The notes under the pieces were generated by a model, which worked only from the letters and a program-made list of their open reading frames with translations, was not told where the DNA came from and made no database searches. A program made the translations under genes and the position numbers. Of a stretch of DNA of 64,000 nt, positions 8,978 through 16,826 are shown in pieces (position 1 is the first letter of the stretch; each line of letters begins with the position of its first letter). This DNA is from Firmicutes bacterium AF25-13AC (GTDB lineage: Bacteria; Bacillota; Clostridia; Lachnospirales; Lachnospiraceae): the NCBI GenBank assembly GCA_003478935.1, contig QUFP01000009.1:1-64000 (forward strand), read 5' to 3'.

Positions 8978-9406
8978 CTATCCTATCATAAATGTTAACT
9001 CAGCTCGGACAACTACCTTGCCATCCACGCTTGCAACTGCCTCTCCAATACCGACAGGTCCTTTTGTCTTGATGATCTTTGTCTCAAGACGTACCTTATC
9101 ACCAGGCACTATTTTTCCTCGAAAACGGCACTTGTCAATTCCGCCAAAGTAAGCTGTTTTTCCCTTATTTTCTGGAAGTGAAAGAATTGCAACTGCACCC
9201 GTCTGCGCCAGTGCCTCGATTGTCAAAACACCTGGCATAACTGGTTCCTGCGGAAAATGACCGGCAAAAAACTCCTCACGGTATGATACACATTTATATC
9301 CAACAGCATACTCACCCGGTACATAATCTTCTATGTAATCAATTAATAAGAACGGATGGCGATGCGGAATAATATCTTTAATCTGGTTAATATCTAAATG
9401 ATTCAT
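8978..9406 (-). CDS. fabZ: 3-hydroxyacyl-ACP dehydratase FabZ
   Basis: A hot-dog-fold dehydratase of about 142 residues that removes water from 3-hydroxyacyl-ACP in the elongation cycle. It has the active-site segment IPHRHPFLLID and GHFPQEPVMPGVLTIEALAQ with the catalytic Glu. The frame could begin at a TTG five codons earlier, but the ATG at 9406 has GGAG nine bases upstream and is preferred. No FabA or FabM-like isomerase is seen nearby, so the route to unsaturated fatty acids is not explained by this operon. Confidence 0.95.
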   Translation of the reverse strand: MNHLDINQIKDIIPHRHPFLLIDYIEDYVPGEYAVGYKCVSYREEFFAGHFPQEPVMPGVLTIEALAQTGAVAILSLPENKGKTAYFGGIDKCRFRGKIVPGDKVRLETKIIKTKGPVGIGEAVASVDGKVVVRAELTFMIG

Positions 9407-9429
9407 ATTCTGATTCTCCAATTTTTGGC

Positions 9430-9900
9430 TTAAGCTTCTTCTATAATAAACAGCTTCTGACCGTACTCGACAGCATCACCGTTTTGTGCACAGATTTCTT
9501 TTACAATGCCATTTTGTTCGCAGGTAATCTCATGCATCAGCTTCATTGCCTCTACAATGCCAAGCGTCTGACCCTTCTTTACGCGATCACCTACTGATAC
9601 AAACGGTGCTTCTCCTTCTCCCGGTGCCGTATAAAAGATACCAACAAGAGGAGAATCAATATATTTGTCAGATGATGCTTCATCTGATTTTTTTGATGTA
9701 TCTGCACCCACAGCATCCTCACAATTTTGAACAATGGCAAATTCTGACGCTGCGTTTTTTACTTCTTTCTGCTGCACAACGATTTCCTTTGCTGCATTTT
9801 TCTTTAGGCGAAGCTTTATCTCTCCTGTCTCGTAGCAAAAATCATCCAGCTTTGACTTTGATACGTGATCGATCAGCTCTAAAAGATCGTCCAATTCCAT
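9430..9900 (-). CDS. accB: Biotin carboxyl carrier protein of acetyl-CoA carboxylase
   Basis: A protein of about 156 residues with an N-terminal helical part, a low-complexity linker rich in Ala, Lys, Asp and Ser, and a C-terminal biotinyl domain containing EAMKLMHEI, whose Lys carries biotin. The start chosen is the ATG at 9900, which has AAAGGTGG at a normal distance; the longer frame from 9924 would overlap fabF and lacks a good RBS. It carries the carboxyl group between AccC and AccDA. Confidence 0.94.
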   Translation of the reverse strand: MELDDLLELIDHVSKSKLDDFCYETGEIKLRLKKNAAKEIVVQQKEVKNAASEFAIVQNCEDAVGADTSKKSDEASSDKYIDSPLVGIFYTAPGEGEAPFVSVGDRVKKGQTLGIVEAMKLMHEITCEQNGIVKEICAQNGDAVEYGQKLFIIEEA

Positions 9901-9916
9901 ATGACTTTTACCACCT

Positions 9917-11158
9917 TTACGCATTTTCGTATTTCTTTATTAAAATTGAAGCATTATGGCCGCCAAATCCAAGTGAATTGCTCATCGCATAGACAACATC
10001 TTTTTCCTTAGGCGCCCCAATTGTGTAGTCAAGATCACATTCCTCGTCAGTCTCTTTTGTGCCCATCGTCTGATGAATGTAGCCTTCCTCAACAGACTTT
10101 GCACATACAACAAACTCAACGCCTCCTGCTGCTCCAAGCAAATGACCTGTCATGGATTTTGTTGAATTGATGCAGACATTTTTTGCTGCCTCTCCAAATG
10201 CCAACTTAATTGCACGCGTCTCAAAAAGATCATTATGATGCGTTCCAGTTCCATGTGCATTGATATATGTGATTTCTTCTGGAGCAGCCTTTGCCTCTGT
10301 CATGGCAAGCTCCATTGCCTTAGCTGCACCGCTTCCATCTTCGCATGGTGAAGTGATATGGAATGCGTCTGCTGTAGCTCCATAGCCTACTACCTCTGCA
10401 TAGATATGAGCACCGCGCGCTTTAGCATGTTCAAGCTCCTCAAGAACAACTACACCTGCACCCTCTCCTAAAACAAAGCCTTTTCTGTTTTTATCAAACG
10501 GAATTGATGCGTACAGCGGATCATCTGATGTTGAAAGAGCAGTCAGTGACTGAAATCCTGCAATTCCTGTCGGGCAGATACTGCTCTCTGCACCGCCTGC
10601 AAACATAATATCAGCATCATCATACTGAATTGCACGAAATGCATCTCCAATGCAGTGTGTACCAGATGCACAAGCTGTTACGACATTCGTGCACTTTCCG
10701 CGAAGTCCAAGCTGAATTGAAACATTTCCTGCTGCCATGTTTGAAATCATTCTAGGAACCATAAGCGGATTGACACGGTTCACCTGTCCCTTTAAAATCT
10801 TTTCATGCTCTGATTCCATCATCTCAAGAGAACCAATTCCTGAACCTATCACAACGCCTGCGCGAAATGCATCCTCTTTTGACAGATCAAGACCTGAATC
10901 CTCAAGTGCTTCTTTTGATGCTGCCACAGCATAGTGTGAAAAGCGATCCATTCTCTTTGCTGCCTTAAAATCCATACGATCTGCTGCCTTAAAATCCTTT
11001 ACCTCGGCAGCAAGCGTAACTTTATAACCAGTCGTGTCAAAACGAGTGATAGGTCCGATTCCTACCTTTCCATCGCGGATTCCCTTCCAGAACTCCTCTA
11101 CTGTATTTCCAATTGGAGTCACAGCGCCCAAGCCTGTCACAACTACTCTTCTTTTCAT
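9917..11158 (-). CDS. fabF: 3-oxoacyl-ACP synthase II
   Basis: A condensing enzyme of 413 residues that elongates acyl-ACP with malonyl-ACP. It has the Cys-His-His triad in VTACASGTH, HGTGTHHNDLFE and STKSMTGHLLGAAGG, and the C-terminal GFGGHNAS. ATG at 11158 follows AAGGA; a TTG one codon earlier is less likely. It lies between fabG and accB in the operon. Confidence 0.97.
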   Translation of the reverse strand: MKRRVVVTGLGAVTPIGNTVEEFWKGIRDGKVGIGPITRFDTTGYKVTLAAEVKDFKAADRMDFKAAKRMDRFSHYAVAASKEALEDSGLDLSKEDAFRAGVVIGSGIGSLEMMESEHEKILKGQVNRVNPLMVPRMISNMAAGNVSIQLGLRGKCTNVVTACASGTHCIGDAFRAIQYDDADIMFAGGAESSICPTGIAGFQSLTALSTSDDPLYASIPFDKNRKGFVLGEGAGVVVLEELEHAKARGAHIYAEVVGYGATADAFHITSPCEDGSGAAKAMELAMTEAKAAPEEITYINAHGTGTHHNDLFETRAIKLAFGEAAKNVCINSTKSMTGHLLGAAGGVEFVVCAKSVEEGYIHQTMGTKETDEECDLDYTIGAPKEKDVVYAMSNSLGFGGHNASILIKKYENA

Positions 11159-11193
11159 CAATTATCCTTGCCTTTCTGCTATGTTATTATAGA

Positions 11194-11928
11194 TTACATT
11201 CCGCCATCGACCTGAATGATCTGACCGGTAATGTATGACGCATCATCTGACGCCAGAAAGGCCACTGTTTTTGCCACATGCTCTGGCTTTCCAAATGTGC
11301 CTGCCGGAATCTGGCTAAGAATCTGATTTCTTACCTGCTCGCTTAATTTCTGCGTCATATCAGTTTCAATAAAACCTGGTGCTACAGCATTTACGGTGAT
11401 GCCGCGCGATGCAAGTTCCTTTGCTGCTGATTTCGTAAGACCTATAACACCTGCCTTTGATGCCGCATAATTTGCCTGTCCTGCATTTCCAAAAATACCA
11501 ACCACTGAAGAAATATTAATAATTCTTCCGCTTCTTTGGCGAAGCATTGGACGCGCCACGAGACGCATCGTATGAAAAGTTCCCTTTAAGTTTGTATCAA
11601 TGACTGCGTCAAAATCCTTCTCTGATATACGCATCAAAAGATTGTCACGCACGATTCCTGCATTGTTGACTAAAATATCAATTCGACCATATTCGCTAAT
11701 GATATTATTTATAAAAGCTTCGCACTCGGCTGCATCTGCCACATTGCACTGCACACCTACAGCCTTGCCGCCTGCCTGTGTAATCTCATTTACTGTCTCA
11801 TCAGCTGCCTGTTTTGAGCCATTGTAATTAACAATTACAAATGCTCCTTTAAGCGCAAGCTCCTTTGCAATGGCTCTTCCGATTCCGCGGGATGCCCCTG
11901 TTACGACTGCAATTTTTTCTTCTAACAT
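11194..11928 (-). CDS. fabG: 3-oxoacyl-ACP reductase FabG
   Basis: A 244-residue short-chain dehydrogenase that reduces 3-oxoacyl-ACP with NADPH. Visible features are the nucleotide-binding GASRGIGRA (residues about 11-19), NNAG, the catalytic Ser in ISSVVG, YAASKAG with Tyr and Lys, and the end [16 protein letters not shown] precedes the ATG. It is 8 bases downstream of fabD. Confidence 0.97.
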   Translation of the reverse strand: MLEEKIAVVTGASRGIGRAIAKELALKGAFVIVNYNGSKQAADETVNEITQAGGKAVGVQCNVADAAECEAFINNIISEYGRIDILVNNAGIVRDNLLMRISEKDFDAVIDTNLKGTFHTMRLVARPMLRQRSGRIINISSVVGIFGNAGQANYAASKAGVIGLTKSAAKELASRGITVNAVAPGFIETDMTQKLSEQVRNQILSQIPAGTFGKPEHVAKTVAFLASDDASYITGQIIQVDGGM

Positions 11929-11936
11929 ACTTCACC

Positions 11937-12863
11937 TCACGCCTTTGACAGACATTTTTCAAGTGCTATGGCATCCTCGAAAGAGGATACGTTATATACA
12001 GTTGCCTTTGGTGCAATCTTTCTCATAAAACCTGCAAGTGTCTTTCCAGGTCCTATCTCAACAAAAGTATCCACACCGTTTTCAAGCATTGTCTCGATAC
12101 TTTGCTGCCAGCGAACAGAAGAATAAATTCCTTTTGCAAAAAATGTACTGATCTTTTTACTGTCTGTCACTATTTCGGCAGTCGCATTTGCAACATAAGG
12201 AACCTGCAGCGTTGAAAATGACATTGATTCCATCTCCTTAAGCAGCGCTTCTCCTGCTGGTTTTAAAAGCTGGGAATGAAATGGTCCACTGACTTTAAGC
12301 TCCACAACACGCTTTGCACCTGCCTCTTTTAATGCTAAAGATGCCTGCTGCACCTCATTAGTCAGACCAGTTATTACTATCTGACCAGGACAGTTATAAT
12401 TTGCGATCCATACATTTTCAAAGCTTTCAAGAATTTCTTCTATTTTTTTTGCATCTAATCCTAAAACAGCTGCCATTGCGCCTTCACCGGCCGGAACAGT
12501 GCTCTGCATCAAAATTCCTCTGCGTCGCACTAACTTTATAGCATCTAGCTCGTTCATGCCGCCTGCTGCTGCAACTGCTGCATACTCTCCAAGGCTTAAG
12601 CCTGCTGTGATGTCAGGATTAATGCCGCGTTTTTTTAGTTCCTGCACAATTGCAAGGCAAACGCTTACCATACATGGCTGTGTGTACTCTGTCAAGTTAA
12701 GTTCTTCGTGCTCACCAAAACACATTTCCTTCAAATCGAAGTCAAGAATTTTTTGTGCGTTGTCAAAAAAAGATCTTGCTGCTTCACTGTTTTCATAGAA
12801 ATCTTTTCCCATTCCAGCTTTCTGCGCACCCTGTCCAGGAAAAATAAATGCAAGCTTACTCAT
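11937..12863 (-). CDS. fabD: Malonyl-CoA:ACP transacylase FabD
   Basis: A protein of about 308 residues that loads malonyl groups onto ACP. It begins MSKLAFIFPGQGAQ, has the catalytic serine in GLSLGEYAA, an active-site His in GPFHS, and IGPGKTL near the C terminus. The ATG at 12863 was chosen because AGAAAGGGG precedes it and the family always starts just before FPGQG; the frame is open 17 codons further upstream. It overlaps the end of fabK by 8 bases, which suggests translational coupling. Confidence 0.96.
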   Translation of the reverse strand: MSKLAFIFPGQGAQKAGMGKDFYENSEAARSFFDNAQKILDFDLKEMCFGEHEELNLTEYTQPCMVSVCLAIVQELKKRGINPDITAGLSLGEYAAVAAAGGMNELDAIKLVRRRGILMQSTVPAGEGAMAAVLGLDAKKIEEILESFENVWIANYNCPGQIVITGLTNEVQQASLALKEAGAKRVVELKVSGPFHSQLLKPAGEALLKEMESMSFSTLQVPYVANATAEIVTDSKKISTFFAKGIYSSVRWQQSIETMLENGVDTFVEIGPGKTLAGFMRKIAPKATVYNVSSFEDAIALEKCLSKA

Positions 12864-13794
12864 AACATGCCCCTTTCTCAAGAAGCTTTGATGCCTCAGC
12901 CACAATGTTTTCAATGACCTCCCTGCAAGTTAACTCCTCTTTGATCATTCCTGCAATCTGACCAGACATGACACTTCCATTTTTCACATCGCCTTCTACA
13001 ACAGCCTTTCTAAGACCACCTAACGTCAGATACTCAAGTTCCTCTAATGTTGCACCTTTCTTTTCCAGATCAAGATACTGCTTTGTCATTTCATTTCTAA
13101 GTGCTCTGACTGGATGACCAGTGCTTCTGCCTGTTACTTTCGTATCAATATCCTTTGCTTTTAAAATCTTATCCTTATAATTTTGATGTGCCCAGCACTC
13201 CTTTGTCGCAACAAAACGAGTTCCCATCTGTACACCGCATGCCCCAAGCATAAAAGCTGCTGCAAGACCTCTGCCATCTGCTATTCCGCCTGCCGCAATA
13301 ACTGGGATATTCAATGCGTCAACTACCTGCGGAACAAGTGTCATTGTCGTACTCTCACCAATATGACCACCTGATTCACATCCTTCTGCAACAACAGCAT
13401 CGGCTCCTGCTCGCTCCATTCTTTTTGCTAAAGCAACGGATGCAACGACTGGAATCACCTTAATGCCCTTTGATTTCCAAAGTGCCATATAACTCTCTGG
13501 ATTTCCTGCACCTGTCGTAACAACACTTACGCCCTCCTCTGCAACTACCTGTGCAATCTCTGGCGCATAAGGACTCATCAGCATGACATTGACGCCAAAC
13601 GGCTTATCTGTCAGCTGCTTTGTCAGGCGAATCTGTTCTCTGACCCACTCAGCCGGTGCATTTGCGGCACCGATAATACCAAGTCCGCCTGCATTTGATA
13701 CTGCTGCTGCAAGCGTATGTTCCGCCACCCATGCCATTCCGCCTTGAATGATTGGTGCCTGGATTCCAAGCAATCTGGTTAATTCTGTCTGCAT
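12856..13794 (-). CDS. fabK: Enoyl-ACP reductase II FabK
   Basis: An FMN-dependent enoyl-ACP reductase of about 312 residues, the final step of each elongation round. It has IQAPIIQGGMAWVAEHTLA, KPFGVNVML, EGCESGGHIG with the conserved His, AAGGIADGRG and GTRFVATKE. ATG at 13794 follows AGGA at a good distance; the frame is open for ten more codons. No FabI, FabL or FabV is in the operon, so FabK is the likely sole enoyl reductase here unless the last-gene flavoprotein contributes. Confidence 0.95.
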   Translation of the reverse strand: MQTELTRLLGIQAPIIQGGMAWVAEHTLAAAVSNAGGLGIIGAANAPAEWVREQIRLTKQLTDKPFGVNVMLMSPYAPEIAQVVAEEGVSVVTTGAGNPESYMALWKSKGIKVIPVVASVALAKRMERAGADAVVAEGCESGGHIGESTTMTLVPQVVDALNIPVIAAGGIADGRGLAAAFMLGACGVQMGTRFVATKECWAHQNYKDKILKAKDIDTKVTGRSTGHPVRALRNEMTKQYLDLEKKGATLEELEYLTLGGLRKAVVEGDVKNGSVMSGQIAGMIKEELTCREVIENIVAEASKLLEKGACYE

Positions 13795-13863
13795 CCTTTT
13801 TTCCTGCCTTTTCTCGTTTCTCATTTATAATCATGAATATGCTCTTGTTTCATGATCGTAGTT

Positions 13864-13910
13864 ATGATACCCACGAATTGCTCCGTTGGAGCTTTTGACC
13901 CTGGTATCAT
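13864..13910. repeat. Short deletion derivative of repeat family A
   Basis: A 47-bp palindromic element between acpP and fabK, with ends ATGATACC and GGTATCAT. Read on the minus strand it joins the left end of the 4609-4814 element (GGGTCAAAAGCTCC) directly to its right-hand part (CGGAGCAATTCGTGGGTATC), so it looks like an internal deletion form. It lies inside the fab operon and would be transcribed. Confidence 0.7.
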
Positions 13911-13915
13911 ATTAT

Positions 13916-14143
13916 TTACTCTTTATGACTCTGAATATAATCGATTACATCAGCAACAGTCTCAAGCTGACCCAGATCATCAGTTGGAATTTCAATTCCA
14001 TAGTTTTCCTCAAGTGCCATTACCATCTCAAATAAATCAAGAGAATCTGCCTTTAAATCATCCTTGAAAGAGGACTCCATTGTAATGCTGTCTTCCTCTA
14101 CACCTAAGTTTTCTGCTACAATAGTCTTAATTTCTTCAAACAT
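13916..14143 (-). CDS. acpP: Acyl carrier protein
   Basis: A 75-residue acidic carrier protein that begins MFEEIKTIVAENLGVEE and contains DSLDLFEMVMALE, whose serine takes the phosphopantetheine arm. The ATG at 14143 has AAAGGAG eight bases upstream, which rules out the longer 102-codon frame starting at 14224. It follows fabH and precedes fabK in the operon. Confidence 0.97.
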   Translation of the reverse strand: MFEEIKTIVAENLGVEEDSITMESSFKDDLKADSLDLFEMVMALEENYGIEIPTDDLGQLETVADVIDYIQSHKE

Positions 14144-14208
14144 TTTCATTTCTCCTTTATAATAAATTATTGTTTTACCGTTTTTTGCGGTTTCTGCTTT
14201 GATCGTTC

Positions 14209-15195
14209 TTACTTCTTTCTCCAAGTAATCACATCTGCTCCCCAGGTTAAGCCTCCGCCAAAGCCTGCAATGATAATTTTATCACCGTCATGAAGCAGCT
14301 TTTTTTGATTCATTTCATCAAGAAGAATCGGGATTGATGCTGATGAGGTATTTCCATATTCATCCAAATTCATTGGAAATTTTTCAATTGGCTGATCCAT
14401 ACGCTTTGCCGCCGCCTCTACAATGCGGCGATTTGCCTGATGAAGAAGATAATATGCAATCTCTTCTTTTTTCAGATTGTTCTTCTCTAGAAGTTCGTCA
14501 ATTACTTCTGGCACCTTGCGCACGGCAAACTGAAAAATAGCTCTGCCATCCATGCTTATAAAATAGTCGCGCTTAAACAAGTCTGGATGCTCCTTTTCAA
14601 ACAGCCAATTTGCATCATGACGGCTCTTTAAGGTAAGTGCCTGTGACTGTCTTCCATCAGCATGAAGAACAGGAACCCATGAATCATTTTTTGATGCTTC
14701 TAATATAACTGCCCCGGCGCCATCGCCGAACAATATACAGCTTCCCCTGTCTTGCCAATCCACTACATTGGAAAGCACCTCGCTTCCGATGACAAGTGCA
14801 TAGCGTACAATTTTGCTTTCAAGATATGTACGCGCCGTGACAAATGCACTCACAAAACCGCTGCATGCTGCGTTCAGATCAAAACATAATGCATTAGAAG
14901 CACCTATTGCTGCCTGCACAAGACATGCTGTGCTTGGCATGATGCTCTCTGGCGTCATAGTGGACACAATAATCAAACCAATCTCATCCGCTAAAATTTT
15001 TGCATCCAAAAGTGCTTTTTTTGCTGCACAAACTGCTAAAGAGGAAACCGTCTCATTTTCTGCAATATGACGTCTCTTTATTCCGGTGCGCTCTGTGATC
15101 CATGCATCGCTTGTATCCACAAACTGCGCCAGCTCATCATTTTCCATTACATGTGATGCAGCGCATGCACCTGTTCCTATGATTGTTCCTGTCAT
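14209..15195 (-). CDS. fabH: 3-oxoacyl-ACP synthase III FabH
   Basis: A 328-residue initiating condensing enzyme that joins an acyl-CoA primer to malonyl-ACP. It shows the catalytic Cys in DLNAACSGF, the His in LLHQANRRI and the Asn in YGNTSSAS, and ends with GFGGGLTWGA. The ATG at 15195 was chosen from CAGAGGA upstream; the frame is open 12 codons further. It is the first gene of the fab/acc operon and faces the divergent glycosyltransferase-MarR gene. Confidence 0.96.
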   Translation of the reverse strand: MTGTIIGTGACAASHVMENDELAQFVDTSDAWITERTGIKRRHIAENETVSSLAVCAAKKALLDAKILADEIGLIIVSTMTPESIMPSTACLVQAAIGASNALCFDLNAACSGFVSAFVTARTYLESKIVRYALVIGSEVLSNVVDWQDRGSCILFGDGAGAVILEASKNDSWVPVLHADGRQSQALTLKSRHDANWLFEKEHPDLFKRDYFISMDGRAIFQFAVRKVPEVIDELLEKNNLKKEEIAYYLLHQANRRIVEAAAKRMDQPIEKFPMNLDEYGNTSSASIPILLDEMNQKKLLHDGDKIIIAGFGGGLTWGADVITWRKK

Positions 15196-15468
15196 ATCCA
15201 TCCTCTGCTCTTTCTTTCCATTGCAGTTCACAAGTTAAGCTTTCTGCAAGAATATCTCAAAGCAGATGCTTTTTACTCATGAGCTGTTACCAGTTTACCA
15301 AATTGCCAGTTAATTACAATTTACAAAAAAGCGTAAAATGTAAGAAATTTAATAAAATCATCATAGCATTTCAAAAACAGTTCTGGTAAAATGAGAATAT
15401 AAAAAGTTGATTTGTACACGCAAACCAAATACTTATTTTTCAGGAAATAGAAAGGATGGATAGGCTTT
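15196..15468. promoter_or_regulatory. Divergent control region between fabH and the GT2-MarR gene
   Basis: This 273-bp gap must hold both promoters. On the plus strand TGGTAAAAT (15384-15392) is an extended -10. On the minus strand TGCTATGAT (about 15361-15369) looks like an extended -10 for fabH. Direct repeats of CCAGTT at 15290 and 15306 (16 bases apart), with TTACCAG near 15288 and its complement CTGGTAA at 15383, could be operator half-sites. TTTG-6-CAAA at about 15412-15425 is another weak dyad. None is an unmistakable FabT or FapR box. Confidence 0.4.
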
Positions 15469-16767
15469 ATGTCTGTTAAAGTTAGTATTATCGTGCCTGT
15501 ATACAACTCTGCAAAGACACTTCGACGCTGCGCAGACAGCATTTTAAATCAAGATTTTACTGATTATGAACTTTTTCTTGTTGACGACGGAAGCACCGAT
15601 GATTCTGGTGCGATCTGCGATGAATATGCCGCCCTTGATAACCGCGTCCATGTCATTCACAAAAATAACAGCGGTGTATCTGATACAAGAAATACAGCTC
15701 TTGATCTGGCTCACGGAAAATACATACAATTTTTAGATAGTGATGATTGGATTACACCAGATGCTACAAAGCTTCTTGTGCGCACTGCTGAGAAAAACAA
15801 CTGCGATCTTGTAATAGCAGATTTTTATCGTGTCAATGGGGAGCGTGTTTCTCAAAAAGGAGATATTGATGAGGATGCCGTACTTTCAAAGGAAGAATTT
15901 TCCCACCATATGATGGAAAATCCGGCAGACTTTTATTATGGTGTTATTTGGAATAAGCTATATCGCCGTGAAATTATTGAAAAGTATGATCTTCGCATGA
16001 ACGTACAGATTAACTGGTGTGAAGATTTTATGTTTAATCTGGAGTATATAAGATATGCTGAGCGTTTTATTGCATTGAAGGTTCCGATCTATTACTATGT
16101 CAAAACAAAAGGTTCTCTTGTGAGTCAAAGTGCAACGATCTCCAATACTGTCAAGATGAAGCTTGAAATTTTTGAGTATTATAACAATTTTTATAAACAC
16201 ACATTTGATGAAGCATATTATGAGAAAAACCGACTGAGAATCTACCATTTTTTGATCGACTCAGCAAAGGATGGATTTGTAATGCCTTCAATTCTTCCTG
16301 GATCGAAAAAATTAGGCAGTGAACGAACAAGTGTATCTCCACAGGCATTAAACGGACATGGCATTATTATTGATGCCTACCGCAGCAAAATGCTTTTGCA
16401 TCGTTACCTCGAATCTGCTGCTATTAAGCATGATTTGACACTAAATGATGCCTGCCTTTTACTTGCTTTGGAAAATCCAATTCCGTTTACAACAAAAAAA
16501 GAGCTCGCCAATTATGCACAGCTCCCACTCCATATTCTTTCTTTGTCGCTCTCTCATCTTTCGATGCGTGGTTTTATTCAGCCTCTTCCGATACAACATT
16601 TTTCAGTTTGCTTGCTTGAGACAGCAACGCCAGTGCTTGACGATCTGAAAGCTGCAATTAATGATTTTAAATGCACCTGCATGCGCGACTTTACAAAAGA
16701 AGAGAGCTGCCTTTATAGACAGCTCTCAGAACGGATTCACGAAAATGTATTAGAAAGTCTTCGCTGA
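15469..16767 (+). CDS. Glycosyltransferase family 2 fused to a MarR-like winged-helix domain
   Basis: A continuous 432-residue frame. Residues 4-230 form a GT-A glycosyltransferase of family 2: VSIIVPVYNS, DDGSTDDS (39-46), the metal-binding DSDDW (90-94) and WCED (183-186). After a linker at about 270-297, residues 298-432 look like a MarR regulator: LTLNDACLLLALE, TTKKELANYAQ, LSLSLSHLSMRGFI (recognition helix region), a short wing with VCLLE, and a final helix FTKEESCLYRQLSERIHENV. RBS AGAAAGGA precedes the ATG. It is divergent from fabH, the place where a MarR-family FabT often lies in Firmicutes. It may both regulate fatty-acid synthesis and make a glycolipid or cell-surface glycan; both roles are inferred. 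The MarR half is divergent and lacks a typical wing D-R pair. Confidence 0.8.
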   Translation: MSVKVSIIVPVYNSAKTLRRCADSILNQDFTDYELFLVDDGSTDDSGAICDEYAALDNRVHVIHKNNSGVSDTRNTALDLAHGKYIQFLDSDDWITPDATKLLVRTAEKNNCDLVIADFYRVNGERVSQKGDIDEDAVLSKEEFSHHMMENPADFYYGVIWNKLYRREIIEKYDLRMNVQINWCEDFMFNLEYIRYAERFIALKVPIYYYVKTKGSLVSQSATISNTVKMKLEIFEYYNNFYKHTFDEAYYEKNRLRIYHFLIDSAKDGFVMPSILPGSKKLGSERTSVSPQALNGHGIIIDAYRSKMLLHRYLESAAIKHDLTLNDACLLLALENPIPFTTKKELANYAQLPLHILSLSLSHLSMRGFIQPLPIQHFSVCLLETATPVLDDLKAAINDFKCTCMRDFTKEESCLYRQLSERIHENVLESLR

Positions 16768-16788
16768 TCCAAATATAGTATTTTTTAG

Positions 16789-16824
16789 ACACCATGTGCT
16801 CATTGCAGTACATGGTGTTTTTTT
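16789..16824 (+). terminator. Rho-independent terminator of the GT2-MarR gene
   Basis: A perfect 9-bp stem ACACCATGT (16789-16797) / ACATGGTGT (16810-16818) is followed by a run of T residues. It ends just before the stop codon of the convergent heptad-repeat gene. Confidence 0.85.
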
Positions 16825-16826
16825 AA

